The notes: generated by a model from the letters alone, not told the origin. Numbered from the stretch's first letter, positions 27,037 to 35,740 are shown. The stretch is 64,000 nucleotides of DNA from Undibacterium paludis (GCF_022568815.1 NZ_JAKZHX010000001.1:558001-622000), one strand, 5' to 3'. Numbers and translations: made by a program.

Positions 27037-27100
27037 TTGTATGCGTGACACCTGTTTCATGCAATTTGATGATTTTTATTGTATTTTTACTTCGTAATCC

Positions 27101-27400
27101 ATGTCTTCCAATACCGATATTTTACGCAACAAGATCAACCTGGAAACTGCCGCCTATCCGTGGAGTGAGCTATTGCGCCACTTTGCCGGCGGCACCGTGC
27201 TGGTCGTCGCCAAGGGCCAGGACCTGGTGGAAGTCGCCTTGCATATGGCGCAAGATCAGACCAGCGAAATCGCAGCCTTGCTTGCAGCAGGCCACCTGGC
27301 CAAAGTCAGCGATGAGCAAGCCCAGTCCTGGCTGGCTGCGAATAGCCAGCTATGGACGGTGGTGGTAAAACCCTGGGTGCTGGTACAGGAACGTAACTGA
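27101..27400 (+). CDS. DUF2288 family protein
   Basis: A 99-aa soluble protein with the DUF2288 pattern: LETAAYPWSELLRHFAGGTVLVV, then LVEVALHMAQD and a final WTVVVKPWVLVQE. Family members are small conserved proteobacterial proteins without assigned function. The start ATG 27101 follows a T-rich leader and has only a weak ribosome-binding site. It is transcribed divergently from lapD. Confidence 0.85.
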   Translation: MSSNTDILRNKINLETAAYPWSELLRHFAGGTVLVVAKGQDLVEVALHMAQDQTSEIAALLAAGHLAKVSDEQAQSWLAANSQLWTVVVKPWVLVQERN

Positions 27401-27495
27401 CCAGCACAGACAAAGAGAGGGCACCAAACCGGCAATGATGAACTTTTATCAAGCAGAGCCGGTCTGAACGTGGAATTCGTTTGACGGGAACCACT

Positions 27496-28119
27496 ATGCA
27501 AATTGCGCCGACATGGGCAGACCAGACCACGGGCAAGCTGAGAAGTGCCGGCCCGGTACTTGTACTGGTACTGTTTGCCCACCTCATCTTCTGGCAGCTA
27601 TTGCGCTGGCAAAACACGGATGTGTTGCGTGCAGGCCGGCATGAAGGCAATTCCGCGGTGCAATATTTGCAATTGTCAACTATCCGTCCAAAACCACACA
27701 CCATAGCCCGGACTGAGATAGAAACCCGGCCTGCACAGGTCAGCCAGATCACCAGCAGTGTACCCAATCCGCGCAAGCGCCCTGCGGCTTCACCGCCGCG
27801 CGCAAGCAACAATGACAACTTGCCTGAGGCCGTCAATACACCGGCCAGACAAACTTTTGATGAAGCCATCAGCCAGCCCGGCCTGAATCTCGATGCCTTG
27901 CGCGGATCAGCGCTGGTCATGGAACGTCAGCGCAAACCTTCAGAAATAGAGCAAATGCAAGCCAGCCACAGGCGCGCAGACAACATGGAAAAACGCCTGG
28001 GAGAAGGGGTAAAGAAAGCCGAAAAAACAGACTGCCTGAGAGCCTATTCGGGCATAGGCTTGCTGGCTGTCATCCCCCTGGCCGTCAGCACCGTTGTAGA
28101 CACTGGCTGCAAATGGTGA
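27496..28119 (+). CDS. Uncharacterised membrane-anchored protein
   Basis: A 207-aa protein with one N-terminal membrane helix (VLVLVLFAHLIFWQLLRW) and a periplasmic or cytosolic tail rich in Pro, Arg and Ser (SSVPNPRKRPAASPPRAS). The C-terminus contains two Cys in a conserved-looking region (KTDCLRAYSGIGLLAVIPLA, and a final TGCKW), which may form a disulphide. The layout resembles small beta-proteobacterial proteins annotated as hypothetical. ATG 27496 is preferred to TTG 27481. It lies about 95 bases after the DUF2288 gene and may share its transcript. Confidence 0.7.
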   Translation: MQIAPTWADQTTGKLRSAGPVLVLVLFAHLIFWQLLRWQNTDVLRAGRHEGNSAVQYLQLSTIRPKPHTIARTEIETRPAQVSQITSSVPNPRKRPAASPPRASNNDNLPEAVNTPARQTFDEAISQPGLNLDALRGSALVMERQRKPSEIEQMQASHRRADNMEKRLGEGVKKAEKTDCLRAYSGIGLLAVIPLAVSTVVDTGCKW

Positions 28120-28239
28120 CGCCAGGCCCGGCTCAGCTATAATGCCGGATTGCGCACCGAAACTGTGAACAAGATTTGAACGGAAAAGGGCTGAAGGGCT
28201 TGAGCTCTGGCAGGGTATGAGATGCAGGAGGCATACTTA

Positions 28240-28432
28240 GAGGCTGTTGCGAAATTAAGATGGCTAGGCTAACGCGCTATGGAAGCACCCCTTGCAAGGG
28301 GTGCCCGTTACGTCGGCAGACAATATATTGTCTGAAACCCCGACTACACCGTCGCCGACGCAGGCAGTACTTTAGTACCGGGTTTTACGTTCGGGAGGCG
28401 CCACAACGCCAGGTTAATTTCGCAACAGCCTC
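28240..28432. mobile_element. 193-bp MITE with perfect 19-bp terminal inverted repeats
   Basis: GAGGCTGTTGCGAAATTAA (28240-28258) is the exact reverse complement of 28414-28432. The element is flanked by a direct TTA on each side (28237-28239 and 28433-28435). It contains no gene. Inside are a 20-bp perfect palindrome (28285-28304), an 18-bp perfect palindrome (28317-28334) and a CGTCGGC/GCCGACG pair (28311-28317 and 28354-28360). GAG ends with a TNA target are typical of the IS1031 branch of the IS5 family, so it is probably mobilised by such a transposase. The name of the parent element is not known to me. Confidence 0.9.
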
Positions 28433-28433
28433 T

Positions 28434-28465
28434 TATATTACATCTCCCTGAGGTAATGTAATATA
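28434..28465. repeat. 10-bp perfect inverted repeat next to the MITE
   Basis: TATATTACAT (28434-28443) and ATGTAATATA (28456-28465) are exact inverted copies with a 12-base loop. The arms lie directly at the right border of the MITE, and the left arm shares bases with the TTA target duplication. Without the MITE the repeat would stand about 140 bases upstream of ATG 28604 and could be an operator. Confidence 0.5.
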
Positions 28466-28603
28466 TGCCACAATTTGCTGCGGTCACAGTTTGCCGCGGT
28501 TGTCGCAGCCGATGCCGCCGGGCTCTTGTCTCGCCTGGGTGTGCCATTTGTGCCGTTGATTTTTTATCATCTGGCGATTTTCATTTTTTTATCTGGATCA
28601 TTC

Positions 28604-29887
28604 ATGAAAAAAACTTCTTATCTGTTCGCCGCCATGATGCTGGCAGCACTTGGATCTGGCTTTTCCCCTGTGACCGTCTTTGCCGCTCAGACACAAGAAG
28701 CAGCTGATCCCGCCAAGCAGCAGGTCGTCCGCGCTGAAATGGGCAAGCCCATGAATGAAATCCAGGAGTTGCTGAACAAAAAAGACTACGCCCAAGCCAA
28801 GGAAAAAGTAGCCGTCCTGGAAGCAATGGAAAAAAAGACGCCATTTGAAGTTTTTGCCATCAATCGCATCTATGCCGTCATCGGTTCCGGCCTCAAAGAT
28901 TCTGACATGATGGCCAAGGCAATCGATGCAATGATAGGTACCGAGTTTTTGAAAGAGTCTGAAAAACTGCATTTCATGGAAGCAACAGCAGGTACTTTGT
29001 TCAATGAAAAGAAATATCCGCAATCACGTGAATGGGCCAACCGCATGCTGGCCAAAGACCCGGGCAACACTGGCATGAATAACCTGGTGGCACGTTCCTA
29101 CTATCTGGAAAACGATTATGCGAATGCCATCAAGGTATTGAACGCACAACTGGCTGAAGACGCCAAGGCAAAACGCACGCCAACAGAAGAAAACCTGCGC
29201 CTGCTGGCAGGCAGCTATCAGCAAACCAAGGACAATAGCGGCTATGCGTCCGTGCTGGAACGCATGCTGGAACTGTATCCGCAAAAAGAGTACTGGGGCG
29301 ACCTGATCTATCGCATAGAACGCAAGCCTGGTTTCTCCGAGCGTCTGCGCCTGGACCTGTACCGTCTGCTGCTGGCAACCGACAAGTTTGACGACGGCGC
29401 CCAGTACATGGACATGGCTGAACTGGCTTTGCTGGCAGGCTTGCCGGTTGAAGCAAAAACCGCCATCGACGCAGGTTATGCAATCAACCTGCTGGGTACT
29501 GGCAAGGACGCGGCCAAGCACAAGCAATTGCGTGACAAGGTCTACAAACAGGCTGCCGACGATATCAAGAATCTCGATGCCGGTGAAGCCGCCGCAAAAA
29601 ATGCCAAAACCGGTGTAGGTATGCTCAACTACGGCTATAACTATGTGATCAATGGCCAGTTCGACAAAGGCGTGGCATTGATGGAGCAAGGTCTGGCTAA
29701 AGGCGGTTTGAAATCGGTCGATGAGGCCAAGCTGCATCTGGGTATCGCTTACCTGAAAGCCGGTAAACGCGACAAGGCAGTCGAAACCCTGAAATCCGTA
29801 CAAAGCACAGACGGCGCCTCCGACATCGCCCGTCTGTGGCTGCTGGTGCCGACAGAAAACCTCAATGCCGTGCCTGGCGCCAAATAA
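28604..29887 (+). CDS. Secreted tetratricopeptide-repeat protein
   Basis: A 427-aa protein with a cleavable signal peptide (KKTSYLFAAMMLAALGSG, cut after VFAA). The rest is helical and TPR-like: KKDYAQAKEKVAVLEAM, WANRMLAKDPGNTGMNNLVA and AKLHLGIAYLKAGKRDKAVE. It is predicted to be a periplasmic scaffold, with no catalytic motifs. ATG 28604 is chosen since the signal peptide starts there; a longer frame from 28475 would add a hydrophobic stretch without homologous features. A strong terminator follows at 29944. The MITE lies in its upstream region. Confidence 0.82.
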   Translation: MKKTSYLFAAMMLAALGSGFSPVTVFAAQTQEAADPAKQQVVRAEMGKPMNEIQELLNKKDYAQAKEKVAVLEAMEKKTPFEVFAINRIYAVIGSGLKDSDMMAKAIDAMIGTEFLKESEKLHFMEATAGTLFNEKKYPQSREWANRMLAKDPGNTGMNNLVARSYYLENDYANAIKVLNAQLAEDAKAKRTPTEENLRLLAGSYQQTKDNSGYASVLERMLELYPQKEYWGDLIYRIERKPGFSERLRLDLYRLLLATDKFDDGAQYMDMAELALLAGLPVEAKTAIDAGYAINLLGTGKDAAKHKQLRDKVYKQAADDIKNLDAGEAAAKNAKTGVGMLNYGYNYVINGQFDKGVALMEQGLAKGGLKSVDEAKLHLGIAYLKAGKRDKAVETLKSVQSTDGASDIARLWLLVPTENLNAVPGAK

Positions 29888-29943
29888 GCCTGGGCAGGTG
29901 ATGATGTAACAATCCAGAAAAATCTGCCTGCATGAGCATCACA

Positions 29944-29968
29944 ACGCCACCTTTAGGTGGCGTTTTTA
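29944..29968 (+). terminator. Intrinsic terminator of the TPR gene
   Basis: ACGCCACC (29944-29951) and GGTGGCGT (29956-29963) form an eight-base-pair hairpin with a TTTA loop, followed by a T run. It lies 57 bases downstream of the TPR gene. Confidence 0.9.
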
Positions 29969-30002
29969 TATCTGTTTAATCTCCTTTGTCACACTCCGAC
30001 AG

Positions 30003-30039
30003 ATAAAAAAAGGCTGTTTTGCGTGATGCAAAACAGCCT
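30003..30039 (-). terminator. Intrinsic terminator of torF-glnK-amtB operon
   Basis: On the minus strand the 12-base-pair stem AGGCTGTTTTGC / GCAAAACAGCCT (30011-30022 with 30028-30039) is followed by seven T. It is located about 105 bases downstream of the amtB stop. Confidence 0.92.
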
Positions 30040-30145
30040 GTCAAATTCAGGACCGCAAGCTCTGATTACGGTACTGACGGTACTCCTCTGGAAACTTTCT
30101 CAGGCTCAGCTCCACCAGGGAGCTGAGCAAAACTTTCAAATTACA

Positions 30146-31732
30146 TCAAGAATGGTAAGCAGACTCGCCATGGCTGGTGATGTCCAGGCCTTCGCGCTCT
30201 TCATCTTCAGGTACACGCAAACCAACAACCAGATCAACCAGTTTATAAGCCACGAAAGAGACGATGGCAGACCAGAGTATGGTCACACCAACTGCCGTTG
30301 CCTGGGTGATGACCTGACCAAAGATGTCATAAGGATCAGCCGACATCTTGTTGGTCACATAGTCCATGATGCCCTGACCGCCAAGGGAAGGCGCAGCGAA
30401 TACACCGGTCAGCAAGGCACCGAGGATACCGCCAACGCCATGCACGCCGAACACGTCGAGGGAATCATCCGCACCCAGCATGCGCTTGAGGCCGTTGACA
30501 CCCCACAGACAGACAATACCTGCCAGCAGACCAATCACCAGTGCACCCATAGGACCAACGAAACCGCAGGCTGGTGTAATCGCCACCAGACCGGCAACCG
30601 CACCGGATGCACCACCGAGCATCGAAGGTTTGCCTTTGGACATCCATTCACCGAATACCCAGGACACGGTCGCAGCAGCTGTCGCCAGCAAGGTATTGAC
30701 GAAAGCCAGGGCGGCTACGTCACCGGCTTCCAGTGCGGAACCGGCATTGAACCCAAACCAGCCCACCCACAACAGAGAAGCACCGATCATTGTCATGGTC
30801 AGCGAATGTGGAGCCATCGATTCTTTGCCATAGCCTACACGTTTGCCAATCAGGAAAGCACCAACCAGGCCGGCCACCGCTGCATTGATATGGACAACAG
30901 TACCGCCAGCAAAGTCGAGTGCGCCTTTCTGGAACAGGAAGCCGCCTTTGGCAGTTTCAGTCGCCAGTGTCGCTGCATCCTTGATCGCATCAGGACCCGT
31001 CCAGAACCAGACCATGTGTGCAACTGGCAGGTAGCTGAAAGTGAACCACAATACGACGAATAACAATACAGCAGTGAACTTGGCACGCTCGGCAAATGCA
31101 CCGATGATCAGGCCGCAAGTGATAGCTGCAAACGTCGCCTGGAAGGCCACATAGGCAAACTCAGGAATAACCACACCCTTGCTGAAAGTCGCTGCCGTAG
31201 CAAATGTCGCCTTGGCCGGATCCCATATCCCCTTCAGGAAAAGACGATCGAAGGAACCGATGAACTTGCCGCCTTCAGTGAATGCCAGTGAATAGCCATA
31301 GATGCACCACAGCACGATGATCACGGCAAAGATCATGAACACCTGCATCAGGATGGACAGCATGTTCTTGGAACGGACCAGGCCACCATAGAACAAGGCC
31401 AGGCCAGGTATGGTCATCAGGATGACCAGCAGGGTAGCAACCATCATCCAGGCCGTATCGCCTTTATTTGGAACCGGCGCAGGTGCAGCCGGTGCACTGG
31501 CTGCGGCAGAGTCAGCCGCCGGAGCGGAGGCTGGCGCTGCGACTACCGCTGCTGCCGGTGCCGAAGCAGGTGACGATGCCGCAGCGCTGGCTGCAGCACT
31601 GGTCGCCACGGCGGCAGAAGCCGGAGCAGCATCTGCCTTGGCGGATGCATCCTGCGCGCAGGCAACAGACGTGAAACCAACAGTCACCAGCAAGGCCGTC
31701 CCCGCCAGCATATTCTTAAGCAGTTTTTTCAT
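30146..31732 (-). CDS. amtB: Ammonium transporter AmtB with Ala-rich N-terminal extension
   Basis: A 528-aa Amt/MEP/Rh transporter. A signal peptide (KKLLKNMLAGTALLVTVGF, then ACAQ) and about 70 Ala/Ser/Pro-rich residues precede the core, which starts near GDTAWMMVATLLVILMTIPG. Conserved features are the pore His in FAGGTVVHINAAVAGL and GVHGVGGILGALLTG. AmtB forms trimers conducting ammonium and is closed by GlnK. ATG 31732 follows AGGGAG and is preferred to 31753. It is 20 bases from the glnK stop. Long N-terminal extensions of this type occur in other beta-proteobacterial Amt proteins; the purpose is unknown. Confidence 0.94.
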   Translation of the reverse strand: MKKLLKNMLAGTALLVTVGFTSVACAQDASAKADAAPASAAVATSAAASAAASSPASAPAAAVVAAPASAPAADSAAASAPAAPAPVPNKGDTAWMMVATLLVILMTIPGLALFYGGLVRSKNMLSILMQVFMIFAVIIVLWCIYGYSLAFTEGGKFIGSFDRLFLKGIWDPAKATFATAATFSKGVVIPEFAYVAFQATFAAITCGLIIGAFAERAKFTAVLLFVVLWFTFSYLPVAHMVWFWTGPDAIKDAATLATETAKGGFLFQKGALDFAGGTVVHINAAVAGLVGAFLIGKRVGYGKESMAPHSLTMTMIGASLLWVGWFGFNAGSALEAGDVAALAFVNTLLATAAATVSWVFGEWMSKGKPSMLGGASGAVAGLVAITPACGFVGPMGALVIGLLAGIVCLWGVNGLKRMLGADDSLDVFGVHGVGGILGALLTGVFAAPSLGGQGIMDYVTNKMSADPYDIFGQVITQATAVGVTILWSAIVSFVAYKLVDLVVGLRVPEDEEREGLDITSHGESAYHS

Positions 31733-31752
31733 GTGAACTCCCTGTTTGGCCA

Positions 31753-32106
<354 letters not shown>

Positions 32107-32865
32107 TTAAAATGTTTTAACTGCCGTCAAGACCAATGTGGTCTTGCCAGTAAATTTGCCGGCAGGCGTCACGTACAACTTGCTGTCTGCATTGGTACCA
32201 AGTGCAGCCAGACCAAAGTTGACACCAAAAAATTCCTTGTTGACGCCGACTTTCCAGTCCGAATAAGAATAGGCACCATTGTTCTTGATGGTCTGACGGC
32301 CAACATGCAGACCCAGTGTGTAGCCTTCAGGCAATTCGATATTCGCTCCCAGATCCAGATAACCGCTGTTTTTGCTATTCACGAAACCGAACAGGTTGGT
32401 GACAGAATGCGAATACTTGGCATAAACCGGGCCGGTGCCGATCTGGCCATAGATTTCGGTCGTATTGGCATCCACAAAACCGGGAACCTTGTTCAAGCCA
32501 TTGGATGGATAGACGTAAGAGAGCACACCGACGTCATAGGACACATCCTTGACGATTTCCCCTTTTTTACCGGCATACAGATCCCATTCGATGTCACCGC
32601 CACCACCGGCATCCTTGGTCCATTTGATGGTGGACAACCAGGTCCCTGCGTAAAAACCGCTGGGGTTATGTGTGTAGTCTGCCCCGCCTTGCAAGGCCGG
32701 GTCCATGCGCGACTGAGCAATCGCACGATAGCGGTACTCGCTGGCCAAACCAATGTTGAAGCTCACTTCATTGTCAGGCTTGGCTTCTGGTTTGGCATCT
32801 TCTGCCTGGGCAAAGCCCCCCAGGAATGTTGTGGCTACAGCAGCGGCGATTACTAATTTTTTCAT
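32107..32865 (-). CDS. TorF-family putative porin
   Basis: A 252-aa outer-membrane protein with a signal peptide (KKLVIAAAVATTFLGGFAQA) and the family start VSFNIGLASEYRYRAIAQSR, the Gcw_chp/TorF signature. Beta-strand repeats continue to the C-terminal Phe. The family is associated with glnK-amtB in beta-proteobacteria and may let ammonium or small amines through the outer membrane; this is inference from genomic context. It is the first gene of the nitrogen-regulated operon. Confidence 0.9.
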   Translation of the reverse strand: MKKLVIAAAVATTFLGGFAQAEDAKPEAKPDNEVSFNIGLASEYRYRAIAQSRMDPALQGGADYTHNPSGFYAGTWLSTIKWTKDAGGGGDIEWDLYAGKKGEIVKDVSYDVGVLSYVYPSNGLNKVPGFVDANTTEIYGQIGTGPVYAKYSHSVTNLFGFVNSKNSGYLDLGANIELPEGYTLGLHVGRQTIKNNGAYSYSDWKVGVNKEFFGVNFGLAALGTNADSKLYVTPAGKFTGKTTLVLTAVKTF

Positions 32866-32962
32866 TGCGCTTCCCCCTAGTGATTAAGATTTGATCAGTA
32901 CTAAACCTGTACAAAGACCTATAGTGACCAGCCCTCTTGAATTCTTCTTTCCATTCACTGTT

Positions 32963-32979
32963 AGCAGGAGTCGTGCCAA
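32963..32979 (-). promoter_or_regulatory. Sigma-54 promoter of torF-glnK-amtB
   Basis: On the minus strand TTGGCACGACTCCTGCT fits TTGGCACG-N4-TTGC with one mismatch (CTGC) and exact GG-GC spacing. The start would be near 32952, about 87 bases before ATG 32865. It lies about 155-205 bases from the NtrC-like sites. Confidence 0.75.
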
Positions 32980-33118
32980 CTTGAACACTTATATACTGGC
33001 AAGCGCAAATCCCCTGTACTTCACATCTACAGCAAGCGTGGTAATTGCTTCAGCAAGGCTTGCCAGATGCGCTATCATTCCCATATAAGTAAAATCGCAA
33101 GTTGCAAAGAACCGGCGG

Positions 33119-33135
33119 CGCACCAATACAGAGCA
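33119..33135. promoter_or_regulatory. Weaker NtrC-like site
   Basis: CGCACCAATACAGAGCA fits the TGCACC-N5-GGTGCA pattern imperfectly, with a good left half and poor right half. It is centred 54 bases (about five helical turns) from the better site at 33173-33189. Confidence 0.4.
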
Positions 33136-33172
33136 AAATGAGGGCTGCACAAAAAAGCTGCAAAATCTAAAA

Positions 33173-33189
33173 TGCACCAATACTGTGCA
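33173..33189. promoter_or_regulatory. NtrC-like enhancer site
   Basis: TGCACCAATACTGTGCA fits TGCACC-N5-GGTGCA with one mismatch. It is about 200 bases upstream of the sigma-54 element at 32963-32979, a normal enhancer distance. It also lies 22 bases before the ubiK start, so it may affect ubiK too. Confidence 0.65.
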
Positions 33190-33210
33190 ATTACAAAATA
33201 GAGGATAAAT

Positions 33211-33453
33211 ATGGATAAGCAAAATTTCTTTAATGACATGCAGGCAAAAATCAACCAGGTACTGGAAAATTCACCTGCCAAAGACATAGAAAAGAATGTC
33301 AAGGCCATGATGTCCCAGGGGTTTTCCAAGCTCGACCTGGTCACCCGTGAAGAATTCGACATACAAGCACAGGTACTGGCCAGGACCCGCGCCAAACTGG
33401 AAGCCCTGGAAGCCCGCGTCGCCGCGCTAGAAGCACAGCAACAAGACCAATAA
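33211..33453 (+). CDS. ubiK: UbiK family accessory factor
   Basis: An 80-aa protein with the UbiK/YqiC (BMFP) pattern: a N-terminal amphipathic part ([18 protein letters not shown]), [21 protein letters not shown], then a C-terminal coiled coil ([20 protein letters not shown]). UbiK forms trimers and assists aerobic ubiquinone synthesis with UbiJ. AGAGGATAAAT precedes ATG 33211. It is the start of the ubiK-comM pair seen in many Burkholderiales. Confidence 0.93.
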   Translation: MDKQNFFNDMQAKINQVLENSPAKDIEKNVKAMMSQGFSKLDLVTREEFDIQAQVLARTRAKLEALEARVAALEAQQQDQ

Positions 33454-33461
33454 GCGACCAG

Positions 33462-33690
33462 ATGTCGCTCGCAGTCCTGAAAAGCCGTGCCCTGAATGGC
33501 ATGGACGCACCGCAAGTTACAGTCGAGGTGCATCTGGCCAATGGCCTTCCCGCTTTCACTATTGTCGGCCTCCCGGAAACCGAGGTAAAAGAATCCAAGG
33601 ACAGGGTCAGGGCCGCCCTGCAAAATGCCCGCTTTGAATTCCCGGCAAAACGCATCACGGTAAACCTGGCCCCGGCCGACCTGCCCAAGG
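33462..33690 (+). pseudogene. comM: comM (YifB-type Mg-chelatase-like ATPase), 5' fragment
   Basis: The first 76 codons are intact and typical of Com[54 protein letters not shown] and [12 protein letters not shown]. After LPK the reading changes to one Val and a stop, since foreign DNA begins at 33691. The chelatase-like AAA+ domain is missing; a full protein has about 500 residues. ComM is a hexameric helicase that promotes branch migration during natural transformation. comM is a well-known insertion target of Tn7-like/AbaR (Tn6022) elements in Acinetobacter. The 3' part should lie beyond the right edge of this window. Confidence 0.92.
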
Positions 33691-33700
33691 TGTGACTAAC

Positions 33701-33758
33701 ATCGGTAAATGCGAATGCACATTGATAGATGCGAATGACACATCGATAAATGCAAATA
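33701..33758 (+). repeat. Three 17-bp TnsB-type repeats in the transposon left end
   Basis: ATCGGTAAATGCGAATG (33701-33717), ATTGATAGATGCGAATG (33721-33737) and ATCGATAAATGCAAATA (33742-33758) are direct repeats with 20-21-base periods, ten bases inside the TGTGAC terminus. This is how TnsB binding sites are arranged at ends of Tn7 relatives. No inverted copies were seen in the window, in agreement with the other end lying outside. Confidence 0.8.
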
Positions 33759-33800
33759 AAGAATACGGACCGCTCGCTATATTTCCCACACCTTTACGTA

Positions 33801-35570
33801 ATGGGATTGGCTCGCGTCTTGTGGATCGGGAAAGTTTCAAAACTTCCCGAGACGAATCAACCAACTTTTATTCAAGTGTACTGGGTGGAAATTCAGAGCG
33901 ACGTAACCCATCCCGACTTCAATCATTGTGCACCGATTTCAAATACAAGAGTCCGATGCACCAACTTACCGATAGGCTATCTCACTTTGCTTCATGTCAA
34001 TGCTATCTTGCACAAAGGCAAAATTGTAGACCCTTGGCCAGGTGCCAAACTACCCTTCGAAAAATCTACTTGTGGTCTTCGCCGAGTCGATTTCTCAAGA
34101 AGCAACTTAACTCTTTTCAATAGAAGAGACACAGATCAGTTCAACGAGCCAATATTAAAAATCAAAACGGATCGATTAAAAGATTATCCGGAATCAAACA
34201 CCAAGTGCCTAGGTGTAAGGGTTGGTGATGATCCATATGCAATAATATTTTCGTGCGCGGAGTTACTGCGTTTCTTTTACTGCACATCGACAAAGATGGC
34301 CAGTGTCATTTTTGACGGCCGTATTGATCAACCGAGTAAGTATTTATATGACGACTCTGACAATAAATCATTCGGTCCGATAAATGGTCATGTTTTTATT
34401 ACATTACGTCGAGGGATGCTAGACAGTGATGCTCACTTAATAGCATCAATGTTTTCAGATCCTGAAGTTTTACAATGTGCCCAATCAATCAGGAGAGAAG
34501 CTGCTAAAGATGAAGGGCAATTCCGTAACTTTTTAGCCTACCCTCCTTTCGATGGTGCTGTTGATCTAGAATTCCTCTACATCCCCATTCAGTCTAAAGA
34601 ATCAGAACGTATTTTTGTAACTCGCATCACAAAAAGTTACCACAAAAGCAATTTCCAACACCTAAAATTTGATCGCGAACTCAATGAAGGCAATGGCGGT
34701 GTCGAAGACAGTCCAGACGAGCAAAAGATACCAACGCATGACGAAGAGTCCAAGAACAAAGAAGAGCCGTACGCATTAGAAAATGAAACTTATAGTGATC
34801 CCCGACTGGCGTTCGACTTCAGAAAAATTGAGCTAGGCAACCGATTTCCCGAAATTGCGCGAATCCCCGTCACCAAAGTTCCACCATCACAGCCTTCCCA
34901 AAAGAATAAGCGTCGAGTACTTGAAAAAATCGACCACTCCGCCAAAAATCTCTCTTCAGCGCATGGTAAAGGTGACGACAAGCGGTGTCGCAAAATTGAA
35001 ATCCAATCGCCTGCCAATTTTGAGGTCGGACCAACTAATTCCCGAGACATATCTATCGACATCGGAGCCAATACCTATAAAAAAACAATCAAGCTATTAC
35101 GTCTTGCTAAAGAAAAGAAAAAGTCGGAGGTATATTTTCTGGAAAATATACTTCCTCACTTTGCCATCGTCGATAACACTTACTTCAATGTCTATGCCGT
35201 CAAATCAAATGATTACCGAGCTCAGCAAAAATTCCACTTGATTGATAAATCCGAGGGGAAGGCCAGGATGGTTCTGGTCGTCAAACTTGTATCTGGAACA
35301 AAAACAAGGTTCTTGATAGATTTTCAGCAAAAGCAAGAAAACGAGGTTAGCTACCAAGTTTTTTGGTTTAAAGACGAAAAGGAACCAGAAGATATAGCCC
35401 CACTGCTGAAAGAAGCCCTGTACTGCTACGCAGCGACAAAAACTGCCGGTGGAAAAACCTACATCAACATTCAAGGCCTTCTATGGGGCTCGTTCAAACA
35501 TAAGCAAGATGAAGTAAGCGATACCTGGATCATTGAGGAAGTCTTCGGTGCACAGCCCAAACCCGTTTAA
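33801..35570 (+). CDS. TnsE-like protein at the transposon left end
   Basis: A protein of 589 aa from ATG 33801; an upstream ATG 33750 overlaps the third end repeat. I compare it from memory with Tn7 TnsE: the N-terminus LARVLWIGKV followed by a beta-rich part, AIIFSCAELLRFFYC, then MFSDPEVLQCAQSIRRE, LAYPPFDGAVDLEF, a long charged linker with Lys/Ser/Pro, and a C-terminal domain around FLENILPHFAIVDNTYFNVY and MVLVVKLVSGTKTRFLID. Order and spacing agree with TnsE, which guides Tn7 to replicating DNA and conjugal plasmids. In Tn7 tnsE follows tnsABCD, but here it faces inward from the opposite end. Without an alignment this stays tentative; otherwise it is an unknown cargo gene. Confidence 0.5.
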   Translation: MGLARVLWIGKVSKLPETNQPTFIQVYWVEIQSDVTHPDFNHCAPISNTRVRCTNLPIGYLTLLHVNAILHKGKIVDPWPGAKLPFEKSTCGLRRVDFSRSNLTLFNRRDTDQFNEPILKIKTDRLKDYPESNTKCLGVRVGDDPYAIIFSCAELLRFFYCTSTKMASVIFDGRIDQPSKYLYDDSDNKSFGPINGHVFITLRRGMLDSDAHLIASMFSDPEVLQCAQSIRREAAKDEGQFRNFLAYPPFDGAVDLEFLYIPIQSKESERIFVTRITKSYHKSNFQHLKFDRELNEGNGGVEDSPDEQKIPTHDEESKNKEEPYALENETYSDPRLAFDFRKIELGNRFPEIARIPVTKVPPSQPSQKNKRRVLEKIDHSAKNLSSAHGKGDDKRCRKIEIQSPANFEVGPTNSRDISIDIGANTYKKTIKLLRLAKEKKKSEVYFLENILPHFAIVDNTYFNVYAVKSNDYRAQQKFHLIDKSEGKARMVLVVKLVSGTKTRFLIDFQQKQENEVSYQVFWFKDEKEPEDIAPLLKEALYCYAATKTAGGKTYINIQGLLWGSFKHKQDEVSDTWIIEEVFGAQPKPV

Positions 35571-35740
35571 TTTTGGCAGCTTTAGAAAATTAACTGTTGT
35601 AATCAATAGCATAGTAGCCATGCACAAGTTCTACAGGTAGATGGCAAGTATCAAACATGACTTGTGTTCTTGTGTGGAAAAACGAGATACTTAGACTAAC
35701 TAAATCTGGAATTACTGAGATTGACACATGAAATGCACTG

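Noticed and set aside
33701..33758. Three regular direct repeats as a possible CRISPR array
   Set aside because: Only three units with 3-4-base gaps instead of spacers, and they sit inside a TGTGAC transposon end; no cas genes in the window.
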